A stretch of 64,000 nt of DNA from Bacteroides uniformis (GCF_025147485.1 NZ_CP102263.1:1315501-1379500), one strand, 5' to 3'; counted from the first letter of the stretch, positions 29,191 to 38,396 are shown. A program made the numbers and translations. Notes: generated by a model not told the origin, from the letters alone.

Positions 29191-31527
29191 TTATGGGATT
29201 GATATCCGTTGTAACTGTCCGTCCTGCGGCAGGCAGAGCAATCCTTCAGCTTTCTTTTCGTCTGCCAGATACTTCTTCCACGTAATCTTGTCCCACTTCA
29301 TCTGGTCTGTGCATTGTGCCACGGGGATATGGGGGATGGCCGAACCGTCCTTTACAAGAATGACGATGGGCAGGGTGCCGCATTCAATATGGTTCCATCC
29401 CGGAGCATACACCTTTCCGGTCTGGTAGTCTATCCATTTCTGCCGTCCGGGGAGGTAGACATCCCGTCCGCTGCCCTCTTCGAGCATGGGGGCCACGAGG
29501 AGATTGGAGCCGAACATGTACTCGTCCTCTACCAGCCATGCACCCGGGTCGTCGGGATACTCCAGCAGCAGGGCGCGGAGCATCGGCCAGCCGTTCTCGG
29601 TGCACTCTTTGGATTGTGCGTATACATAGGGCATCAGTTTGTACTTCAGCTCGGCGCAACGGCGGAAATAGTCTGTGAACTCTTTCCCGTAGTACCACGG
29701 CTCAGTGGGAGGTGCTCCGTGCACGCGGCTGTGGCTGGTGAGGAAGCCGAAGGGCAGCCAGCGGCGGTAGAGGCTTTCGGGGCTTTGGGTCACGAAGCCG
29801 CCTATGTCATTGCTCCAGAAGCAGAATCCGCTCAGTCCGATGGAGAGGCCGCTGCGGATGGTTCCCTCGAAACCGGTTTCGGTGGTTGCGGCGTCACCGC
29901 CCCAGTGCAATGGATAGCGTTGTGAGCCTGCCCATGCGGAACGTGCCCAGATAATGTTTTCACCGTGTATCTTCTTGATTACCTCGGCCACGGTCTTGTT
30001 GTAGCGCAGGGGATAGAGGTTGTGTTCGTATAGTCCGCTACGGCCGTTGGCATAGATGGCATCCAGCGGAGCACCTTCACCGAAGTCTACTTTGATGGCG
30101 CCTACACCCATTTCAATCAGGTTGCCGAGCTTCTCTTGATACCACTGTACGGTTTCGGGGTTGGTGAAGTCCAGCACCACGTCCTCGTAGGGGAGCTGCC
30201 CCTTACCGTTGCGTACGTACAGACCGCGTTCCACCAGCTCGGGGAAGAACTTGTTTTTCGGAGTGAAGTAGGGGAGTTGCCAGAGGCAGGTGCGGAAGCC
30301 TTGTGACCTTAGGTCGGTGAGCATCTGCCGGGGATTGTCGAAGCGGTCGGCGGCAAAGGCGTAGTCGCACTGCCAGTCCACGCCGAACCAACCGGTATCG
30401 AAGTGGATGACGTCGCTCGGTATCTTGTTCTCACGCAGTTTCCGGGCTACATCGCGGCCCTCTGCTTCGCTGAAGTAGGTGATGCGGCTCATCCAGGTGC
30501 CGAAGCTCCACAAGGGGGGCATTTCGGGCCGTCCTACCAGTGCGGTGTATTCGCTCAGCATCTCCTTCGGCGAACCCAGGAAGATGAAGATGTCCATCGC
30601 TTCGTCTGCCATGAAGAGTTTGGTGGCTCCGATGTAGGAACAGCCGAAGTCGCAGGTCACGGGGGCGGAAGTGTGCATGAACATGCCGTAGCCGCGGTTG
30701 CTGAAGAAGAAGGGTATGGGCTTGTACATATCCGGGGTTTCGGGCCCTTGTGGGTCGGTGACAAAGAGGTTGACTTTCTGTCCGGCCTTGTTCAGTGCGG
30801 TGGCAGACTCGCCGCAACCGTAGATTTTCTCGTTCGGCGCGAGGCTGAATACAGGATTGATGCTGCGTGAGTTGTCCGAGCCGCGCTTGATAAAGCTGAA
30901 TGGAGGTACCTTGACCTGTGTGGAGTCGTTGTCGCTCCAGCAACGAGTCTGTGTCAGCAGGCGTCCGTCGGCATCTTTCAGCACCAGGCGCCAGGGGTAA
31001 TTCTCGATGAGCAGGCTGCCGTATCGGGAGGTGTACAGGGTACCTTTATCCGTCTTCTCGGCTTTCCAGAAGGAGCGTCCGTCGGCAGGCTTTCCTATGA
31101 GCATGGGGTCATCGGCATCTTCTTTCGGTACGATGGGCGAGGTAAGCATACGGATGCGGAGGGTACGTTCGCTGACCGGTTCGACGGTGAACGTCAGTTG
31201 TGGATTGTTGTCGTAGGCCGTCTCCGGGAAGTCCAGCGACTGGAGGGGCTGGTGCAGGTAGGTGTTTGCATTGAATGCCTGGCGGGGCATCAGTTGCTGG
31301 CGTTTCCACTGGACAGTCCCCTTGCCGGTGGAGGTGTCGAACGATACCAGGCTGTCGGCAAAGAAATAGGTGTTGCTGAGGTCCAGAAAATCCTGGCTCA
31401 TGTCTTTCGACTGGGAAAGCAGGTATTGCACGCCGGCATTTGTTTTCAGTTGGGCATGTGCGGGCGGGATGGCAGTTGCTGCTAGCAGCATAAAAGCTGC
31501 CCCTTTCATCAGTTGTTTCTCTTTCAT
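29191..31527 (-). CDS. GH31 alpha-glycosidase, alpha-xylosidase type
   Basis: 778 residues, signal peptide ending near AHAQ (residue 26). GH31 features: N-terminal beta-sandwich, catalytic barrel (about 335-660) with nucleophile Asp481 in IKVDFGEGAP and acid Asp545 in HWGGDA, and C-terminal beta domains. KxDFGE resembles alpha-xylosidases such as YicI more than alpha-glucosidases, which usually have a WxDMNE-type motif. It is paired with GH3, as in systems that take xylose-capped beta-glucans apart, but no SusCD pair accompanies it here. No strong promoter was identified; TACTTTTA lies about 40 nt upstream. Confidence 0.9.
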   Translation of the reverse strand: MKEKQLMKGAAFMLLAATAIPPAHAQLKTNAGVQYLLSQSKDMSQDFLDLSNTYFFADSLVSFDTSTGKGTVQWKRQQLMPRQAFNANTYLHQPLQSLDFPETAYDNNPQLTFTVEPVSERTLRIRMLTSPIVPKEDADDPMLIGKPADGRSFWKAEKTDKGTLYTSRYGSLLIENYPWRLVLKDADGRLLTQTRCWSDNDSTQVKVPPFSFIKRGSDNSRSINPVFSLAPNEKIYGCGESATALNKAGQKVNLFVTDPQGPETPDMYKPIPFFFSNRGYGMFMHTSAPVTCDFGCSYIGATKLFMADEAMDIFIFLGSPKEMLSEYTALVGRPEMPPLWSFGTWMSRITYFSEAEGRDVARKLRENKIPSDVIHFDTGWFGVDWQCDYAFAADRFDNPRQMLTDLRSQGFRTCLWQLPYFTPKNKFFPELVERGLYVRNGKGQLPYEDVVLDFTNPETVQWYQEKLGNLIEMGVGAIKVDFGEGAPLDAIYANGRSGLYEHNLYPLRYNKTVAEVIKKIHGENIIWARSAWAGSQRYPLHWGGDAATTETGFEGTIRSGLSIGLSGFCFWSNDIGGFVTQSPESLYRRWLPFGFLTSHSRVHGAPPTEPWYYGKEFTDYFRRCAELKYKLMPYVYAQSKECTENGWPMLRALLLEYPDDPGAWLVEDEYMFGSNLLVAPMLEEGSGRDVYLPGRQKWIDYQTGKVYAPGWNHIECGTLPIVILVKDGSAIPHIPVAQCTDQMKWDKITWKKYLADEKKAEGLLCLPQDGQLQRISIP

Positions 31528-31628
31528 GATAAATATATGATTTACGGTTGTTGTTTCGATGCCGTAAAAGTAGAGAAATCTACACAGATGAAAGGGGTAG
31601 GTATGTTGCTTATGTAGGGCCTAAATGT

Positions 31629-32534
31629 TTATTTGGAAGCTTTCTTTCCGTAGAAACACATAAAATACACCCCGATAATGACAAATGGGATGCTGAGCCA
31701 TTGGCCCATGTTCAGCGACATGCTGTCTTCAAAGTTCACCTGGTTTTCTTTCAGGAACTCGATGAAGAAACGGAAGAGGAAGATTTCCGTCAGGCAGAGG
31801 CCGAAGAAGAAACCGCGGTGATAGGGTAGGGAAGCCTCGGCTTGCACGGCGGTTGATTTCCGCTTGGTGGTGCTGAAGTCTGTTTCAAGTTTGGTTTCTT
31901 GTTTTTTCTGTCCGCGTTTGTATAGCCAGACCATCCCTAAGAAGAAGATGAAGTAGGCGATGGCTTCGTAGAGCTGTGCCGGATGGCGGGGCAGCATGTC
32001 TTCGCGTTCAAAGATGAATGCCCAGGGCATGTCGGTCGGTTTGCCGATGATTTCGGAGTTCATCAGGTTGGCAAGGCGGATGCAGCAGGCGGTGATGGGA
32101 GTGGCAACAGCTATCATGTCGAGCACGTCCATGTAGTGCATCTTCGTCTTGCGGCAGTACATCCAAAGGGCGATAATCAGGCCCAGCGTGCCGCCGTGGC
32201 TGGCAAGGCCGGTGTAGCCCGTCATCTTCCAACTGCCGTCCGGCAGGATTTTTATGGGGAGAATCATCTCGAGGAAATGGTCCTGGTAGTAGGCCCAGTC
32301 GTAGAATATGCAGTGGCCCAGTCGTGCGCCTATCAGTATGCCGAAGAAGCAATAGAAGAAGAGAGGTTCGAATTTCTTTTCGTCTATTCTGCGGTCGCTA
32401 TACTGGCGTTGCACGATGAAGTAGGCAAGAGCAAGACCGATAATCCATAACAGTCCGTAGTAGCGGATGGATATGCCGAAGAACTTGAACAGTTCGGGGT
32501 CGGGATTCCAGTTGATGGTGAGTAATGATAACAT
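31629..32534 (-). CDS. lgt: Prolipoprotein diacylglyceryl transferase
   Basis: 301-residue polytopic inner-membrane enzyme that transfers diacylglycerol from phosphatidylglycerol to the lipobox Cys, the first step in maturing all lipoproteins, including the SusD and GH76 proteins here. Family signatures are [12 protein letters not shown] near the N-terminus, [29 protein letters not shown] and [18 protein letters not shown] hydrophilic Lys/Thr-rich stretch (about 207-240) between late transmembrane helices looks like a lineage-specific loop extension. Confidence 0.97.
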   Translation of the reverse strand: MLSLLTINWNPDPELFKFFGISIRYYGLLWIIGLALAYFIVQRQYSDRRIDEKKFEPLFFYCFFGILIGARLGHCIFYDWAYYQDHFLEMILPIKILPDGSWKMTGYTGLASHGGTLGLIIALWMYCRKTKMHYMDVLDMIAVATPITACCIRLANLMNSEIIGKPTDMPWAFIFEREDMLPRHPAQLYEAIAYFIFFLGMVWLYKRGQKKQETKLETDFSTTKRKSTAVQAEASLPYHRGFFFGLCLTEIFLFRFFIEFLKENQVNFEDSMSLNMGQWLSIPFVIIGVYFMCFYGKKASK

Positions 32535-32577
32535 ATTTATGAAGAATTAAATTACTGAATTACGGGGTTGTTCGGGA

Positions 32578-32585
32578 CAAAGGTA
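32578..32585 (-). promoter_or_regulatory. Candidate -7 element for lgt
   Basis: TACCTTTG on the minus strand, 44 nt before the lgt start, in the 86-bp gap after panE. It suggests lgt has its own promoter. Confidence 0.5.
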
Positions 32586-32620
32586 TGAAATTATCTCGTT
32601 TGGCAGTTCATCGTGGCAGT

Positions 32621-33541
32621 TTATTTGAATTTCTCCGCCACCATCCTATACGTCAGCACCTCAATCCCTTGTTCCTCTGCAGCCGTAATCATGTCGAACA
32701 ACAAGCCTTGTACTTCGCTCTGATGTCCTTTGGCCATATCTTTCTGCATGGAGGCGGTACTTTCAGGGGCGAGTTTGTCTATTACTTTGAGGTTGTACTC
32801 CACGATGTCTTCCTTGAATTCTATACCCAATTTTCGGCCCAAAGCTGCGCTCTCTTGTGACAGTCCGATGAAGGTATCGCGCACCTTCCCCGGTTTCTGT
32901 ACTTCGCCCATAGGCACGTCATAGTAGGCTCCGGTGACTGCCATAGCGGAGATGAACGACCACTTGACGAATGTGTCCCGATCGATGTCGTCGGAGATGT
33001 CGGCTTTGATGCCGCTTTCCTGCAAATCGCGTTGCACGGCTTCCAATGTTTCACGGGAAACAATCGTGCTGCGGTGTGCTCCGTAGACGAGCCGGAAAAT
33101 CTTTCCCATCTGCGTGATTTCTCCCCGTCCGGATACGAATCCTACGATGTAGATGCAGCCGTCGAGCACCGTGACGCCGGGGACCAACCGCTGGATACGG
33201 GGACCGGTTCCGTAAACATTCAGGATGGGGATTACCACTGTACGCTCGTGTGAGGCACGTTTGATGAGTTCCGTAATGGAGTCTACGGAATAACCTTTGA
33301 CGCAGACGAAGATAACATCCGCTTTGCCTTGGAATTCTTCTGCGGTAAATGCCGCCACTTTCAGACAATGTTCACCTTTCAAATCGGAGTGCAGTTGCAG
33401 ACCGTTCCCGCGTATGGCGGCAAGGTGTTCGCCACGTGCAATGCAAGTGACGTCTTTGCCGGATAATGAAAGAAAGGCGGCGATGCTTCCGCCTACGCCG
33501 CCGGTACCTGCTATGAGGTATTTCAGATTACTGTTTGCCAT
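32621..33541 (-). CDS. panE: 2-dehydropantoate 2-reductase (ketopantoate reductase family)
   Basis: 306 residues. The N-terminal Rossmann fold has the NADPH loop IAGTGGVGGSIAAF. The ApbA/PanE C-terminal helical domain contains KWSFISAMAVTGAY. It reduces ketopantoate to pantoate in coenzyme A synthesis; related reductases for other alpha-keto acids share this fold, so the symbol is probable rather than certain. It follows the 270-residue secreted-protein gene by 14 nt in the same direction. Confidence 0.85.
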   Translation of the reverse strand: MANSNLKYLIAGTGGVGGSIAAFLSLSGKDVTCIARGEHLAAIRGNGLQLHSDLKGEHCLKVAAFTAEEFQGKADVIFVCVKGYSVDSITELIKRASHERTVVIPILNVYGTGPRIQRLVPGVTVLDGCIYIVGFVSGRGEITQMGKIFRLVYGAHRSTIVSRETLEAVQRDLQESGIKADISDDIDRDTFVKWSFISAMAVTGAYYDVPMGEVQKPGKVRDTFIGLSQESAALGRKLGIEFKEDIVEYNLKVIDKLAPESTASMQKDMAKGHQSEVQGLLFDMITAAEEQGIEVLTYRMVAEKFK

Positions 33542-33555
33542 TTGTTGTGTATGGT

Positions 33556-34368
33556 TTATTGAACGTAGTTTTCCTTTTCCATATAGTAAAGTCCTTCGCC
33601 CCGGTCACCGTTTTCCATGTCTTCCAGCTCTACTTTGAAGATACGGTAGGGAAGGTCTTTTTTGGGATGCTTGGGCATGTCTACTGTCAATAGATAGGCG
33701 TTGCCATATTCGTTGCTGTCGAAATATTCTTTTATTTCCTGCTTCATCAGCACGGGGACTTTCTCGCCGTCTATCCAGACGGTGACTTTCAGTTGCCCGG
33801 GGCGGGGAGCCATCTGGCATTCTCTGGCTTCTTTGTTTTGTTCTTGTTGCTCAATGTCACTCAGGTTTTCACCGTGTACCAATGACTCGGGCTTTGTTTC
33901 TTTCATCCATTGGTAGGTACGTGTCAAGCTCATGGGACGGACGTATATCTGATAAGTAGGCATGGCTCCGGGGATGCAGAAAGCACGCAGGCCATAAGCT
34001 TCCATACGATGATAACGTATGTCGAGTGTAGTGTCGCGGTCGGCGATGAAATCCCAGGCCCAGAACTCCAGGCGGTGTTCAGTCTCGGGCAGCCCGCTTT
34101 TCATGGCAATGTGCGCATAGGAGGGCAGATAAATAGAGGCTGCACTTTGATATTTCCCTTTGGGTATACGGGCCGTGTAATGCCCGTCTTTGTCGGTTAT
34201 GGCTTCTATGATGTCATTGAACTGCGGGTTTTGCCACCAGACGCTGGCACTGTCTATCGGCTGTCCGTTGTAATCAGTCACCCGTCCGTGAATGGTTACT
34301 GAGTCTTGCTGTTGTGCATAAACGGCAGTACAGGACAATAAGAATAAAAGGAAGATAATCTGTTTCAT
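33556..34368 (-). CDS. Secreted protein with carboxypeptidase-regulatory-like beta-sandwich domain, function unknown
   Basis: 270 residues with a signal peptide (cleavage near VYAQ, residue 19). The N-terminal part (about 22-100) is a carboxypeptidase-D-regulatory-like fold (HGRVTDYNGQPIDSASVWW, then TDKDGHYTARIPKG), as in SusC extensions but without a barrel. The rest is unrecognised. It could be periplasmic or surface-associated. It lies between ychF and panE on the same strand; a terminator separates it from ychF, and no clear promoter is seen in the 74-bp gap. Confidence 0.75.
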   Translation of the reverse strand: MKQIIFLLFLLSCTAVYAQQQDSVTIHGRVTDYNGQPIDSASVWWQNPQFNDIIEAITDKDGHYTARIPKGKYQSAASIYLPSYAHIAMKSGLPETEHRLEFWAWDFIADRDTTLDIRYHRMEAYGLRAFCIPGAMPTYQIYVRPMSLTRTYQWMKETKPESLVHGENLSDIEQQEQNKEARECQMAPRPGQLKVTVWIDGEKVPVLMKQEIKEYFDSNEYGNAYLLTVDMPKHPKKDLPYRIFKVELEDMENGDRGEGLYYMEKENYVQ

Positions 34369-34396
34369 ATTGTTATTGTATGGAGTTTATTAGAAA

Positions 34397-34427
34397 ATGG
34401 CAATGTACAAAGAAAGTACATTGCCAT
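34397..34427 (-). terminator. Terminator downstream of ychF
   Basis: Perfect 12-bp stem (arms 34397-34408 and 34416-34427, 7-nt loop). On the minus strand it is followed by TTTTCTAAT, 16 nt after the ychF stop. Confidence 0.75.
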
Positions 34428-34442
34428 CTGGAATGAATATCA

Positions 34443-35546
34443 TTACACATTGAACCTGAAGTGCATGATGTCCCCATCCTGCACCACGTATTCCTTACCT
34501 TCCACACCCAACTTTCCGGCTTCGCGCACGGCTGTTTCGCTGCCATACTTGATATAATCCTCATACTTGATGACCTCTGCCCGGATAAACCCTTTCTCGA
34601 AATCCGTATGGATAACGCCGGCGCATTGCGGCGCTTTCCATCCCTTGCGATAGGTCCATGCCTTTACTTCCATCTCTCCGGCAGTGATGAAGGTTTCGAG
34701 GTTCAGCAGGCTGTAGATAGCTTTAATCAAACGGTTGCAGCCGCTCTCTTTCAGTCCCAGGTCTTCGAGGAACATCTGCTTTTCTTCGTATGTCTCCAGT
34801 TCGGCGATGTCGGCTTCGGTCTGGGCGGAGATGATGATGAGTTCCGCATCCTCGCCCTTAATGGCTTCGCGCACCTGCTCTACGTACTGGTTGCCGCTGG
34901 CGGCACTGACGTCATCCACGTTGCAGACGTAGAGCACAGGTTTGGTGGTGAGCAGGAACATCTGCTTGGCACATTGTTCCTCGTCGTCGTTCTGTGGGAT
35001 GACGGTGCGGGCGCTTTGTCCTTGTTCCAGGGCATCCTTGTAGCGGAGCAGGAGTTCGTACTCTATCTTTGCCGCCTTGTCGCCACCCACTTTGGCAATC
35101 TTCTCTACACGCTTGATGCGGTTTTCCACCGTGTCGAGGTCCTTCAGTTGCAGCTCTGTGTCGATGATTTCCTTGTCGCGCACGGGGTTCACCGAACCGT
35201 CCACGTGGACGATGTTGCCGTTGTCGAAGCAGCGCAGCACGTGAATGATGGCGTCGCACTCGCGGATGTTGCCCAAGAACTGGTTGCCGAGTCCTTCACC
35301 TTTGCTGGCGCCCTTCACCAGTCCGGCAATGTCGACGATGTCGCACACGGCAGGTACGATACGCCCCGGGTGAACCAGCTCGGCGAGCTTCGTCAGTCGT
35401 TCGTCGGGTACGGACACTTGCCCCATTTGGGCGTCGATTGTACAGAACGGGAAGTTTGCCGCTTGTGCCTTTGCGCTGCTCAAGCAGTTGAAAAGAGTGG
35501 ATTTTCCTACGTTGGGAAGGCCCACGATACCAGCTTTTAATGCCAT
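34443..35546 (-). CDS. ychF: YchF family ribosome-associated ATPase
   Basis: 367 residues. Obg-like P-loop NTPase with Walker A GLPNVGKST near residue 9 and DIVDIAGLVKGASKGEG. NVDD occurs in place of the canonical NKxD guanine-specificity motif, as expected for this ATP-preferring family. There is a coiled-coil insert and a C-terminal TGS domain (TDFEKGFIRAEVIKYED). It binds ribosomes and takes part in stress and translation control. Length and motifs are typical. Confidence 0.97.
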   Translation of the reverse strand: MALKAGIVGLPNVGKSTLFNCLSSAKAQAANFPFCTIDAQMGQVSVPDERLTKLAELVHPGRIVPAVCDIVDIAGLVKGASKGEGLGNQFLGNIRECDAIIHVLRCFDNGNIVHVDGSVNPVRDKEIIDTELQLKDLDTVENRIKRVEKIAKVGGDKAAKIEYELLLRYKDALEQGQSARTVIPQNDDEEQCAKQMFLLTTKPVLYVCNVDDVSAASGNQYVEQVREAIKGEDAELIIISAQTEADIAELETYEEKQMFLEDLGLKESGCNRLIKAIYSLLNLETFITAGEMEVKAWTYRKGWKAPQCAGVIHTDFEKGFIRAEVIKYEDYIKYGSETAVREAGKLGVEGKEYVVQDGDIMHFRFNV

Positions 35547-35588
35547 AGTGTTATCTTGTTTTTTTAGTTATTGTTCAGTTAATTGGAT

Positions 35589-35607
35589 GCAAAGATAGTG
35601 CAAACCG
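35589..35607 (-). promoter_or_regulatory. Promoter-like repeat copy 1 upstream of ychF
   Basis: GCAAAGATAGTGCAAACCG on the plus strand. Read on the minus strand it contains TATCTTTG (-7 type) just after a TTTG. It is 43 nt before the ychF start and is exactly repeated 84 bp further upstream. Confidence 0.55.
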
Positions 35608-35654
35608 AATGCAGAATAAAATGAACTCGTTCATTTTTTATGCTGAGGTGCAGC

Positions 35655-35691
35655 CTATCTTCGCTTTTTTAAGCAAAGATAGTGCAAACCG
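35655..35691 (-). promoter_or_regulatory. Promoter-like repeat copy 2 with adjoining inverted repeat
   Basis: The same 19-mer recurs at 35673-35691. The left part overlaps a 12-bp inverted repeat with one mismatch (35655-35666 and 35671-35682, loop TTTT), so this copy could fold as a hairpin or serve as a paired promoter. The rest of this 339-bp gap (35547-35885) shows no gene. Confidence 0.45.
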
Positions 35692-35834
35692 GACAAACTT
35701 ACTGAAAAATAGCTGATTTTTGCATACACCAACGAAGAAAGGAGGAGATGGGAGAGCCGCCGGAACGGTATTTAGAAATTCGTATTGAACGTGTTAATTT
35801 GCATTAAAAGCATGACGATGAAACGATAAATTGA

Positions 35835-35842
35835 TAGTTTTG
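35835..35842 (+). promoter_or_regulatory. Candidate -7 element for GH43
   Basis: TAGTTTTG, an exact TAnnTTTG match 43 nt before the GH43 start. No -33 element is seen at normal spacing. Confidence 0.35.
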
Positions 35843-35885
35843 TCGCAATTATAATTTAAGTATCATTCTATAAATCAATGCGATT

Positions 35886-37502
35886 ATGAAAAACAAAGTA
35901 AGAAAAATTCTGATGATTTTATCATGTCTCATCAGCTTGTCTTTTACATTATCTGCACAGAATCCTTATCTGCCGCTTTGGGAATTTATTCCTGATGGTG
36001 AGCCCTATGTGTTTGAGGATCCTGACTGTCCCGGCAAGTACCGTGTCTATATTTATGGTTCGCACGACAATCTCAAGTGGATGTATTGCGGACGTGACCA
36101 AGTGGTGTGGTCGGCACCCATAGAGGACCTGACCCGTTGGAGATATGACGGCGTGATATTTAAAGTCAATGAGTCGCCCGAGCTGTATAAACTGAATGCT
36201 GATGGAACCGACGACGTGCTTTTTGCCCCTGACGTGACAGTAACTACCGATACCGATGGTAAGAAAACTTATTACCTCTTTCCGAATAATCAAGGTAGTG
36301 GACGCAATTCCATGATTGCCAAAAGCGACCGTCCCGATGGTCCGTTTACAGTATGCAATTGGAACAAGGAACGTCCTCGCGAGACTTTCGGTTGTTTGGG
36401 ATTCGACCCCGCAGTGTTTGTCGATGATGATGGACGTGTGTATGGTTATTGGGGATTTGGCATTTCGCATGGCGCGGAGTTGGACCCTGCTACCATGTGC
36501 ACGGTAAAGCCGGGTACCGAAGTGGTGGAGAACATGATTTCAGGCTATCGGCAGGAAGGTATATTCCGCTTCTTTGAGGCATCCTCCATCCGCAAGATTG
36601 AGGATAAGTATGTGTTTATCTATAGCCGTACTACCGCTGAGGGTGAAGATGGCTTGCCGAACGCCAGCAACTATACGCTGGCATACGCTTATAGCGAGCA
36701 TCCTCTGGGTCCCTGGACCTATGGCGGAACAATCATCGATGCCCGTGCGCGCGAGTATGATGAAAAAGGCAATGTGATAGCTTCGGCCATGCCCGGTGGA
36801 AATACGCATGGCAGTATCTGCAAGATAGGAGGGCAATGGTACGTGTTCTATCATCGCCAGATAGGTACTGATTGCTATGCACGCCAGGCTATGGTGTCGG
36901 CCATTGATGTAAAGGTGGAAAAAGGAAAAGGTGGGAAAGTCGTGATTTCGCGCGGGGAATTCAACTCTGAGGGTTTCCTTCTTGAAGGGCTCAATCCTAT
37001 GCAGCGCATCTCGGCCGGGTTGGCTTGTTGGCACACCAATCCCGGAGGTATCAAAGAGGTCTATCCCCATTATGTCTACACGGGGTCTTACATCCGGCCT
37101 GTGTACCGGGATAATAATCCCTATGCCGGCGATAACAACCACAAAATCCCGTTCGCTCCGGTGGTGAATAATACAAGTGGGTCGATTGTAGGATATAAAT
37201 ACTTGAATATGAATGCCGTTCCGCGAGATAAGTCTTTGCAGATGCAGTTAAGGTTGAAGGCTGAAGATACCGACGGACGCATCCGCATCATGCTGGGTAG
37301 CCCTTGGACAACAAAAGGCGGTGTAGAGATAGGACTTGTGGATGTGAAGGCTGGCAGCACTTGCAGAGAGTTCTATGCTCCGCTCTCTATTCCGGCAAAG
37401 CTGCATAAGGGAAAGCAGCCGCTCTTCTTTGTCTTCGAATCAGAAACCGAAGGCCAGTCCATCTGTGAGTTTTATGATTTCCTCATGTTGGCACGCCCAT
37501 AA
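35886..37502 (+). CDS. Secreted GH43 family glycosidase, standalone
   Basis: 538 residues, signal peptide ending near TLSAQ (residue 25). The five-bladed propeller of GH43 is suggested by PYVFEDPDCPGKYRVYIYGS near the start, APDVTV, FDPAVFVDDDGRVYGYWG and RFFEASSIRK (probable acid Glu), followed by NTHGSICKIGGQWYVFYHR. A C-terminal beta-sandwich module from about residue 410 may bind carbohydrate. GH43 acts on arabinofuranosides, xylosides or galactans, and the subfamily cannot be fixed by eye. It is isolated among housekeeping genes, with no SusCD or regulator alongside. Confidence 0.85.
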   Translation: MKNKVRKILMILSCLISLSFTLSAQNPYLPLWEFIPDGEPYVFEDPDCPGKYRVYIYGSHDNLKWMYCGRDQVVWSAPIEDLTRWRYDGVIFKVNESPELYKLNADGTDDVLFAPDVTVTTDTDGKKTYYLFPNNQGSGRNSMIAKSDRPDGPFTVCNWNKERPRETFGCLGFDPAVFVDDDGRVYGYWGFGISHGAELDPATMCTVKPGTEVVENMISGYRQEGIFRFFEASSIRKIEDKYVFIYSRTTAEGEDGLPNASNYTLAYAYSEHPLGPWTYGGTIIDARAREYDEKGNVIASAMPGGNTHGSICKIGGQWYVFYHRQIGTDCYARQAMVSAIDVKVEKGKGGKVVISRGEFNSEGFLLEGLNPMQRISAGLACWHTNPGGIKEVYPHYVYTGSYIRPVYRDNNPYAGDNNHKIPFAPVVNNTSGSIVGYKYLNMNAVPRDKSLQMQLRLKAEDTDGRIRIMLGSPWTTKGGVEIGLVDVKAGSTCREFYAPLSIPAKLHKGKQPLFFVFESETEGQSICEFYDFLMLARP

Positions 37503-37577
37503 GTCTTTATACTTATGGAGGCGGATACTTATCTTGTGAGACCTTCTAAATAGAGCTATTGTATTAGTTCACAGTAC

Positions 37578-37734
37578 TGAACACTTTGTTACACCCCGTC
37601 GGAACAGATTGTTTCTCTTGTATGAAACGACTTGTTTCGACGGGATAAAACGATTTGTTCCGTTATAGGAAACACTTTGTTTCCTTATAGAGAACACTCT
37701 GTTCCATTATAGGAAACAAACCGTTTCCATAGTC
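37578..37734. repeat. Tandem array of seven ~22-bp palindromic units
   Basis: Units begin at 37578, 37601, 37623, 37646, 37668, 37690 and 37712 and are 22 or 23 bp long. The best unit reads GGAAAC-ACTTT-GTTTCC followed by a 5-nt spacer (TTATA), so each unit is a small hairpin with 6-bp arms. Loops and some arm bases vary between copies. A partial eighth copy starts at 37735. It fills the gap between the GH43 stop and the convergent HD-domain gene. See the array at 54381-54501 for the same plan with different sequence. Confidence 0.85.
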
Positions 37735-37772
37735 GGAAATGAAATGGGGCATATGCTTCATTGATACCGCTA

Positions 37773-38396
37773 TTACTTTTCCTCCTCGAATATTCGGTTG
37801 AAAACTTGCCGCAGCTGTCCTTCGTCTGCGATAATGGCTTGGAGCTTCTTCAGCTGTTCCGCATTCTTGCCCTCGGGAAACCAGAGCTTCAGATAACCGC
37901 CGGGTGCATATTTTGCCATGAGATGCTGATGGAACCGCTGGTAGTGCCACTCCTTGTCGGCGGCAGGATTCTGTTTCAATCCGTACTGCACGGTGCGGCG
38001 CAGGGTGATGTCCGGGTCGATGATACGGTCCGCTTCGGCAACAATCTTGCCGTAGATGCTACGAGGTTCGTGGTCTGTAGAGGCGCGGTGGTCTTCTACG
38101 GCTTCTTTCATGAGGAGGATTTCCGTGTCGGAGAACCATTGCCGCAGGGTAGAGTCCGCCATCAGTATCTCGCCGGAGACAAGGTGGTGGGTGGCGCGGT
38201 CGCGGCACAGTCCCGTGTCATGGTAGGCGGCAATGACGTATGCCAGGCGTTCGTCCGCTTCGGGATATTGCCGGGCGAGGGCAAGGCTTTCTTCGATGAC
38301 GGTACGGACGTGTGAGAGGTTGTGTGCCTTGTCAAACTCCTTGTACCGGGGAATGATTGCTGTCTCGATGTAGGTAATGAGGGTCTCGGGTATCAT
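37773..38396 (-). CDS. HD-domain phosphohydrolase family protein
   Basis: 207 residues, cytoplasmic, no signal peptide. The metal-binding HD signature is recognisable: HNLSHVRTV near residue 25, then AAYHDTG and VEDHRASTD, and AEADRIIDPD for the later Asp. Proteins of this type are small metal-dependent phosphohydrolases, often on nucleotides, and the substrate is not evident. It is preceded by the DUF3836 gene and its terminator and is convergent with GH43. Confidence 0.85.
   Translation of the reverse strand: MIPETLITYIETAIIPRYKEFDKAHNLSHVRTVIEESLALARQYPEADERLAYVIAAYHDTGLCRDRATHHLVSGEILMADSTLRQWFSDTEILLMKEAVEDHRASTDHEPRSIYGKIVAEADRIIDPDITLRRTVQYGLKQNPAADKEWHYQRFHQHLMAKYAPGGYLKLWFPEGKNAEQLKKLQAIIADEGQLRQVFNRIFEEEK

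Noticed and set aside
35199..35210. Second parS-like site (GTCCACGTGGAC)
   Set aside because: The palindrome lacks the TTC/GAA positions of parS and lies inside ychF coding sequence, where it is explained by codons.
34461..35540. Plus-strand open frame of 359 codons opposite ychF
   Set aside because: It mirrors the ychF gene almost end to end and the translation has no recognisable domain.
37578..37734. CRISPR array
   Set aside because: The units themselves diverge and there are no unique spacers of constant length between identical repeats; no cas genes are nearby.
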